A program made the position numbers and the translations under genes. A stretch of DNA of 36,235 nt. Source: Chlamydiota bacterium (GTDB lineage: Bacteria; Chlamydiota; Chlamydiia; Chlamydiales; Rhabdochlamydiaceae). The notes beneath the pieces were generated by a model. The model saw nothing but the letters and a program-made list of their open reading frames with translations. It was not told the DNA's origin and searched no databases. The stretch is taken from contig JABDCQ010000017.1 of assembly GCA_013288075.1 (NCBI GenBank), positions 1 through 36,235 on the forward strand. The letters are read 5' to 3'. This document shows, piece by piece, positions 31,772 through 36,235 of the stretch; positions within the stretch are counted from its first letter, which is position 1, and each line of letters opens with the position of its first letter.

Positions 31772-33097
31772 TTATAAAAGATACCGAACTCTATCGCTTC
31801 CGCCTTCAACAACCTCAAAAACGGCATAAAGAGGAATAGACACAATCTTATCAAACTCACTTCTTTCTGAAATGGAGAGTTTTACACCATAAGGACTTTT
31901 GAGGTGAGAGGAAAGAAAAGAATGTAGGCTTTTTAAAGTTGAACCTTTCCCCGCCTTAACTTCAATAGGAATTACCTCTGTTTTCATATTCGTTAAATAA
32001 TCAACTTCTGCTTCACTCCCTCGCGATTCTCGGTGCCAGTAATAAAGGGAATTCCTCATACTAGGGGATGAATAAGCCATCATTTCTTGACCAACAAAGC
32101 TTTCAACTAATTCGCCCTGATTAATAAATTCTACCTCAGGATTTAAAAACCAGCCCTTCGAATCCAACCCTAATAATTGCTGGGTCATAGCGATATCAAA
32201 TAAAATCACCTTATATCGCTCTAAGTCTACCTGCGCGCCCAAAGGAATCCCTTGACCGGAGGTATGATAAACCATATGAATAATATGTGCCTTTTCCATT
32301 AATTCAAGACAAGGAGCTAACTCCCTTTTTCGATACTCTCCGATTCCTTGGAATTTGAATTTTTTTCCTATGCGTAGAGGAATATGTTGCAGAAGCAAGT
32401 TTAAATATTTTAACTGACTTTTTTTCGCATATTTTTCAAAGTCTTGCCTATAAGCATTAATTATTGTCTCTAATTTTTCCTTAACTTCTAATGAACGCCC
32501 ATTAGAAACCCAATTAGCAACAACTTCAGGAAAGCCTCCAATAGCAAAATACTCAGAAAGAAGATTTATCGCTCTATCGTGAATAACCTTTGAAAAAACA
32601 GTCTTATTACAAATGGCTTCTAAAAGCAGCCCCTGCCCCTTAGCAACCAAAAACTCAGCAAAACTCAAGGGATACACAGTCAAAGTTTGAACCCTACCTA
32701 CGGGAAGGCCTACTTGCTCAATAGCAAATTCAAGCAAAGACCCCGCTCCTATAACATGAAGTTCGGGCATTTCCTCGTAGAAATAACGCAAAGCTAAAAT
32801 AGCTTCAGGACAAACCTGAACCTCATCAAGAAATAGAAGCGTTTTACCTGGATGAATAGGAAGCCCTCTATCAACAGAAAGCTCTTGAATAATCCTTTTA
32901 GGATCAAGGTTCTTCTTAAAAACCAGATGCAGCTCTGGACGCTTCTCTAAATTGATTTCATGAAAATCATCGTAAGTCCTGCCTAATTGCCTTACAGCGA
33001 AAGTTTTCCCTACCTGCCTAGCTCCTCTTAAAACAAGAGATTTGCGCATGGACGACTGTTTCCAATCCTTAAGTTCTTGATCTATAAGTCTTTTCAT
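31772..33097 (-). CDS. AAA ATPase with C-terminal DUF4143 domain (copy 2)
   Basis: 441 residues from the ATG at 33097. The frame is open to a TTG at 33133, but the family normally begins close to 'MKRLIDQELKDWKQSSMRKS'. Walker A is 'LRGARQVGKTFAV' (GARQVGKT at 25-32) and Walker B 'TLLFLDEVQ'. 'HVIGAGSLLEFAI' is the sensor region. The C-terminus has 'SRGSEAEVDYLTN' and 'VIPIEVKAG', the E-x-D ... E-x-K pattern of the nuclease-like DUF4143 domain. It is clearly a different subfamily from the gene at 18520 (RGARQVGKT versus GPRGTGKS). Function is not established. No Shine-Dalgarno is visible; a direct repeat overlaps the start region. dapA is 24 bp downstream on the same strand. Confidence 0.88.
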   Translation of the reverse strand: MKRLIDQELKDWKQSSMRKSLVLRGARQVGKTFAVRQLGRTYDDFHEINLEKRPELHLVFKKNLDPKRIIQELSVDRGLPIHPGKTLLFLDEVQVCPEAILALRYFYEEMPELHVIGAGSLLEFAIEQVGLPVGRVQTLTVYPLSFAEFLVAKGQGLLLEAICNKTVFSKVIHDRAINLLSEYFAIGGFPEVVANWVSNGRSLEVKEKLETIINAYRQDFEKYAKKSQLKYLNLLLQHIPLRIGKKFKFQGIGEYRKRELAPCLELMEKAHIIHMVYHTSGQGIPLGAQVDLERYKVILFDIAMTQQLLGLDSKGWFLNPEVEFINQGELVESFVGQEMMAYSSPSMRNSLYYWHRESRGSEAEVDYLTNMKTEVIPIEVKAGKGSTLKSLHSFLSSHLKSPYGVKLSISERSEFDKIVSIPLYAVFEVVEGGSDRVRYLL

Positions 33098-33098
33098 A

Positions 33099-33185
33099 AA
33101 TTTTGGTTGTTTTTCAAACACAGTATCGTTCAATTTTGGCGAAAAATCAAGGTATTTCTTCTTTGAATTTGGTTATTTTTCAGAC
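33099..33185 (-). promoter_or_regulatory. Direct repeat and imperfect palindrome upstream of DUF4143 copy 2
   Basis: GGTTGTTTTTCAAAC (33105-33119) and GGTTATTTTTCAGAC (33171-33185) are direct repeats, 13 of 15 identical and 66 bp apart. Between them, ATTTTGGCGAAAAAT (33133-33147) has 5-bp inverted arms. The TTTTTC.../...GAAAAA character recalls the palindrome before the other AAA/DUF4143 gene at 18473. Confidence 0.35.
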
Positions 33186-33190
33186 TTAGA

Positions 33191-33553
33191 CTAAATAAGT
33201 TCTTGGAAAAACCTGTTCCAATCTTTGGCTAAAGGGAGGAAATTTCTTAAGGCCTCTCTAAAAGAGAGGTATTTAGAATTAGAGGGTACATCATAGATTA
33301 AAATCACAGAAGAAGAGTCGTTATCAAGCTTTAAATAAGGGCCCTTGTCTTCCCATTTAAGTCCGTATCTAGAAGAGAGGCAATCGTACACCTCTTTAGG
33401 GATTCCTGCATTTAAGCCAAAAATTCTGCACGAAATACGCCACATATTTTTACTTAGCACTTCAACAAAAATTAAGTGATCTTCAATAATCACTGACCCT
33501 TTGCAATGACTTGTGAGTTCTGCAAGAATTTTTAAAAACTCTCTATAATACAT
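33191..33553 (-). CDS. Small protein resembling a CesT/SycE-type type III secretion chaperone
   Basis: 120 residues from the ATG at 33553. AGAAGG lies 5 nt upstream and a TATAAT box 21-27 bp upstream. An ATG 11 codons earlier (33586) keeps the frame but would place the TATAAT inside the gene. The order of predicted elements fits the class I chaperone fold: N-terminal helix 'REFLKILAELTS', strands 'GSVIIEDHLIFVEVLS' and 'MWRISCRIFGLN', a helix 'KEVYDCLSSRY', strands 'PYLKLDNDSSSVILIYDVP' and a C-terminal helix 'FREALRNFLPLAKDWNRFF'. No sequence motif proves this; the call is by architecture and size. It could serve an effector encoded nearby. Confidence 0.45.
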   Translation of the reverse strand: MYYREFLKILAELTSHCKGSVIIEDHLIFVEVLSKNMWRISCRIFGLNAGIPKEVYDCLSSRYGLKWEDKGPYLKLDNDSSSVILIYDVPSNSKYLSFREALRNFLPLAKDWNRFFQELI

Positions 33554-33574
33554 AAAAACCTTCTGTTCCCCATA

Positions 33575-33580
33575 ATTATA
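33575..33580 (-). promoter_or_regulatory. -10 element for the chaperone-like gene
   Basis: A perfect TATAAT on the minus strand, 22 bp before the ATG at 33553, with the AGAAGG site in the expected leader. The expected -35 position is only AT-rich. Confidence 0.4.
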
Positions 33581-33691
33581 GGGCATAAGTATTTATATTT
33601 TATAAAGTTAGGTAAATTAATTATTTTAATCCTTATCAAAAAAATTTTAATGCATGATTTTCGCTAAGGTTTTAAGGAATGGGCGGCAAGG

Positions 33692-33765
33692 AAATGATAA
33701 GAATGATATTTTTTTCTTCATCATTCATATCATTATATCATTTATATCGCTGCTTTTGTCGCTCG
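33692..33765. repeat. Dispersed repeat copy 2 with an internal inverted repeat
   Basis: Bases 33692-33709 and 33727-33743 are imperfect inverted arms (AAATGATAAGAATGATAT against the complement of ATATCATTATATCATTT) around 17 nt. The segment from 33709 to 33765, read on the minus strand, matches 2994-3040. No gene covers 33587-33850. Confidence 0.45.
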
Positions 33766-33850
33766 GCGGAGGCATTCATGGTCTCATCTGGATAAAAATC
33801 TGAAGGTGTATTAGAGTTCTTGCGTAACTCACTTAACCTTTTGAGGATTT

Positions 33851-34484
33851 ATGCTTTATTTTTTTTGCCTCTCTTTATTTTTCTGCCTTCCTATTATTCA
33901 TGTCTCAGCAAATCGTCCTGAAATCTATCTCAAAGATAAAATTTTTAAACAAGATAAGCGCTATGACACCTTCATCTACGCTCTAAATCTTATAAAAAAA
34001 AAGGGCGCTAAAGACAATGGTAGAAACAGGAACTTCAAGAAATGGAGATTTAAACTGCGAAGGAGACGGCTGCTCGACTCTCATTTTTGGCAATTACGCA
34101 AGAAATAACGGAAATACATTTTATTCCGTAGATATCGATAAAGAAGCTCTTGCCAATGCAAAAAAAGCGCTTAGAGAAGCTGAGCCATTTGTTTATTTAG
34201 TAGAGCATGATTCCATTGAATTTTTACAAAACTTTCCTACAACGATCGACTTTTTATACTTGGATAGCTTCGATTTTGAAATTGATAATCCTACCCCTTC
34301 TCAAGAACACCATCTAAAAGAAATCATCGCAGCCTATCCTCATCTAGGAACTCATAGCGTAGTCATGATTGACGATTGCGATCTTCCCCACGGAGGAAAA
34401 GGAACTTTAGCGATTGAATTTTTAGTAAATCGTGGATGGAAAATTCTTAAAAAAGGATACCAAGTCATTCTTTCGCAAGAATAA
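33851..34484 (+). pseudogene. Secreted SAM-methyltransferase-like gene interrupted by a frameshift in an A9 tract
   Basis: Two overlapping frames make one protein. The first begins at the ATG 33851 (GAGG 4 nt upstream) with a signal peptide ('LYFFCLSLFFCLPIIHVSA') and runs to 'YALNLIKK'. The second continues with 'TMVETGTSRNGDLNCEGDGC', 'FYSVDIDKEALANAKKALRE', 'FLYLDSFDFE' and 'VVMIDDCDLPHGGKG', the pattern of a Rossmann-type methyltransferase (motif I VETGTSR, acidic DID, DD). The switch falls at nine A's (33994-34002). Removing one A joins the frames as 'LIKKRALKTMVETG' over about 210 residues. This may be a real inactivating mutation, a sequencing error, or a site rescued by transcriptional slippage. 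Without a correction the first frame ends at 34108. Confidence 0.7.
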
Positions 34485-34508
34485 CTCTATTAGACTTCTT
34501 TCGAAACT

Positions 34509-35456
34509 CTATTTGAGGAAGTCTCCCCAGTCAGCTTTCCTAGCCTGGGTGTAGGCTTCCTTATCTTTCTTGGTCACCGTCCTTGTTAAAAGGCCCTCAT
34601 CTGTGCAAAGGGTCAGCAAAATGTGTCCCGGGTTCTTTAACGGATGCCTAAGAATTCTTTCCCCCTTTTCTAAAGCAATGGGTCCCTTAGAAACGGCAAT
34701 ATAAGAAAATTTCTCATCTTCATAACCTAAAGAAGCCTCTTTTACATACCTGTGTTTTGAGGATCTTTCAAGCCTTGCTGAAAAATGGCACCAATCGCTT
34801 CCTTCCATAGGACATTTTTTTCCATGAGGACAAGGAGCTACCACATGAGCCCCCTTTGAAAGAAGCATCTCTCTAAGCCTTCTGATTCTCTCAAAACCAA
34901 GAGGAGTGCCAGGCTCTATAATCACAAGAAACTTGCCTGTTTTTTGCCAAAGCTTATCTAAAATTACAGGCCAAAAAGAAGAGGGCACTTCTCCTATAGC
35001 ATAAGACATTAATACGAGATCTGCTTCTTCAATAACAAAGTCTTTTGTTAAATCCACTTCCTTCCAAAAAGCAGGGACAGGGTGCTCCGCCTTTTCTATA
35101 AGTAATTTGCCAAGCTCTATAAGCTCCTTATCCTTTTCATAAAGGGTAAACTTATTCACCCCTCCAAAAATACATAAAGAAGCCCAAGTCGCAGTTCCAG
35201 GGCCTGCGCCCACATCAGCAACACTTTCTATATCTACCGAAGGAAGAGTTTCAAGAGCTTTATAAACAGCTGCAAAGGTTGCAGGAAACCTGCTCGCTAA
35301 ATAAGCAAGTTTATGCCCTCTTTGCCCCATATAATCTTTTTTCACCCCTTCTCTATAGCGAAAGGTAAGATCTTTTGAAAAAGAAGACAGCTCTTTTAAG
35401 CTTATATCTTCTGTAATTTCATCAATAGCAATCTGTAAGAATTCAGGAATTTTCAT
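34509..35456 (-). CDS. Rsm22-family (METTL17-like) methyltransferase/ribosome assembly protein
   Basis: 315 residues. 'AYLASRFPATFAAVYKALE' precedes the SAM-binding motif D81-V-G-A-G-P-G-T88. Then come 'LYEKDKELIELGK', 'DLVLMSYAIGEVP', the family marker 'IIEPGTPLGFERIR' (E181-P-G) and a Cys cluster 'APCPHGKKCPMEGSDWCHF' (C209, C215, C223, with H211). That cluster is known as an iron-sulphur or metal site in the family. Rsm22/METTL17 proteins act in small-subunit ribosome assembly in mitochondria and are found in many bacteria. No Shine-Dalgarno precedes the ATG. It converges on the frameshifted methyltransferase-like gene with 24 bp between stops. Confidence 0.88.
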   Translation of the reverse strand: MKIPEFLQIAIDEITEDISLKELSSFSKDLTFRYREGVKKDYMGQRGHKLAYLASRFPATFAAVYKALETLPSVDIESVADVGAGPGTATWASLCIFGGVNKFTLYEKDKELIELGKLLIEKAEHPVPAFWKEVDLTKDFVIEEADLVLMSYAIGEVPSSFWPVILDKLWQKTGKFLVIIEPGTPLGFERIRRLREMLLSKGAHVVAPCPHGKKCPMEGSDWCHFSARLERSSKHRYVKEASLGYEDEKFSYIAVSKGPIALEKGERILRHPLKNPGHILLTLCTDEGLLTRTVTKKDKEAYTQARKADWGDFLK

Positions 35457-35542
35457 AAAAGGTATTATGCCATAAACCTAATAAAACCCTGTTGTAAAAT
35501 AATTATTATATTCTTATGGTGAGCTTAAAGAGAGGAAACCAC

Positions 35543-35716
35543 ATGAAAGTAGGCGCATTAAAAAGGAATTTTTGTGAAAGCCTCGCTGAAATAGAGCTTA
35601 AAGAAGCAGCTCCTCAACCTTGCATCTCCCTCCACGAAAATCCCTTACCCAAGCAAAAAAAGAGAAGAAGGCTAAAGAAGCTCCCAGTTAATGATAGGTT
35701 TTCCCCATTTCTTTAA
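35543..35716 (+). CDS. Small basic hypothetical protein
   Basis: 57 residues from the ATG at 35543, which has AGAGAGGA 6 nt upstream; an earlier ATG at 35516 lacks any ribosome-binding site. The sequence is polar with a Lys/Arg-rich stretch near residues 37-48 ('[12 protein letters not shown]'). The last 45 bp overlap the 3' end of ung on the other strand. Not recognised. The good ribosome-binding site is the main reason to believe it; it could still be a chance frame. Confidence 0.4.
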   Translation: MKVGALKRNFCESLAEIELKEAAPQPCISLHENPLPKQKKRRRLKKLPVNDRFSPFL

Positions 35717-36235
35717 TTGTTCATTAATCTTAGAAAAATGCCCGCACCCAAGAAATCCCCGATGCGCAGATAGAGGGGAGGGATGAGGCCCAAATAAAAC
35801 AAGATGCGGCGTATTTTTTCGACTCATTAGATGATCATATTTTTCTTTTGCAGAAGCTCCCCACAAGACAAAAATAAGAGGATCGTCTCTCTCATTTAGT
35901 TTTGCCATGACAGCATCGGTAAATCTTTCCCATCCTCGCCCATAATGCGATTTAGGTTCATTAGCTCTAACAGTAAGCGTGGCATTAAGCAAAAGCACTC
36001 CTTGATCCGCCCAAGAAGTTAAATCCCCACTTGCCGGGTCCCTTAACCCAACATCGCGCTTAAGCTCCTTAAAGATATTCCTTAAGGAAGGAGGGAAGGG
36101 AATTCCGAAAGGAACGCTAAAACTTAACCCATGCGCTTGATGAGGGCCATGGTAAGGATCTTGCCCCATAATCACCACCTTTACAGCACTAAAAGGTGTA
36201 TGCTTAAACGCATTAAACACTAAATCCTCGGGAGG
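35672..36235 (-). CDS. ung: Uracil-DNA glycosylase, N-terminal part outside the window
   Basis: The frame is open to the right edge; the codons before 'FNAFKH' read P-P-E-D-L-V, matching the residues before VFNAFRF in E. coli Ung, so the N-terminal ~45 residues are missing. The catalytic water-activating motif '[18 protein letters not shown]' and the DNA-intercalating '[17 protein letters not shown]' are intact, as is '[17 protein letters not shown]'. It removes uracil from DNA in base excision repair. It ends '[10 protein letters not shown]'. The small hypothetical gene overlaps its 3' end. Confidence 0.97.
   Translation of the reverse strand, partial: PPEDLVFNAFKHTPFSAVKVVIMGQDPYHGPHQAHGLSFSVPFGIPFPPSLRNIFKELKRDVGLRDPASGDLTSWADQGVLLLNATLTVRANEPKSHYGRGWERFTDAVMAKLNERDDPLIFVLWGASAKEKYDHLMSRKNTPHLVLFGPHPSPLSAHRGFLGCGHFSKINEQLKKWGKPIINWELL

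Noticed and set aside
33994-34003. Programmed -1 frameshifting on the A-AAA-AAG heptamer of the broken methyltransferase-like gene
   Set aside because: A -1 shift runs into a TAA three codons later; the continuing frame is +1, so only loss of one A (or slippage to A8) restores it.
1-36235. tRNA, rRNA, tmRNA or riboswitch genes
   Set aside because: No cloverleaf arms with a T-loop consensus, rRNA-like blocks or recognisable riboswitch cores were seen on either strand.

Overview
The window is chromosomal DNA from a member of the Chlamydiae, most likely an environmental or 'chlamydia-like' lineage (Parachlamydiales-type) and not the genus Chlamydia. The evidence is a primary sigma factor very close to chlamydial sigma-66, the chlamydia-typical block thrS - parA - pGP6-D-like gene, a short MOMP-family protein that keeps the MOMP N-terminal signature, a bilobed-hydrophobic Inc-like protein and an adjacent recC-recB pair. 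Genes I do not expect together in Chlamydia proper (purB, an S13 PBP4-type peptidase, Rsm22, two AAA/DUF4143 ATPases, an ankyrin/deiminase protein) point to a less reduced relative. Both window edges cut genes: a helical-repeat protein at the left and ung at the right.

Layout. 1-3.7 kb: tail of a HEAT-like protein, a palindromic repeat, an ankyrin plus arginine-deiminase-fold protein on the minus strand, then a ~0.9 kb gene-free stretch holding a ~640 bp nested inverted repeat. 3.7-6.6 kb: rpoD (minus) divergent, by only 34 bp, from a CoiA-like gene followed by rpsT. 6.8-16.1 kb: a minus-strand recC-recB-recD-dacB operon, with a palindromic element lodged between recB and recD. 16.1-18.4 kb: Inc-like protein and a divergent LplT-like transporter with a degenerate acyltransferase tail. 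18.5-23 kb: AAA/DUF4143 ATPase, a beta-barrel protein, the MOMP-like protein and a multi-pass membrane protein. 23.2-31.7 kb: a 914-residue papain-like candidate divergent from the overlapping thrS-parA-gp6D-purB set, with dapA convergent on purB. 31.8-36.2 kb: second AAA/DUF4143 ATPase, a CesT-like chaperone candidate, a secreted methyltransferase-like gene broken in an A9 tract, rsm22, a small ORF and ung.

The most unusual items are: (1) the ankyrin/pentein protein at 1016-2836, which retains all the catalytic signatures of the arginine deiminase/PAD superfamily and could be a host-directed effector; (2) a family of intergenic palindromic elements (6682-6808, 9792-9966, 23029-23148) with perfect or near-perfect arms built from CACAGAG words and a conserved asymmetric 36-nt core, plus related elements at 878-1010 and in the giant palindrome; (3) the 640 bp giant palindrome itself; (4) the papain-like 914-residue protein; (5) the A9 frameshift. 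All calls were made by eye; no database or folding program was run.
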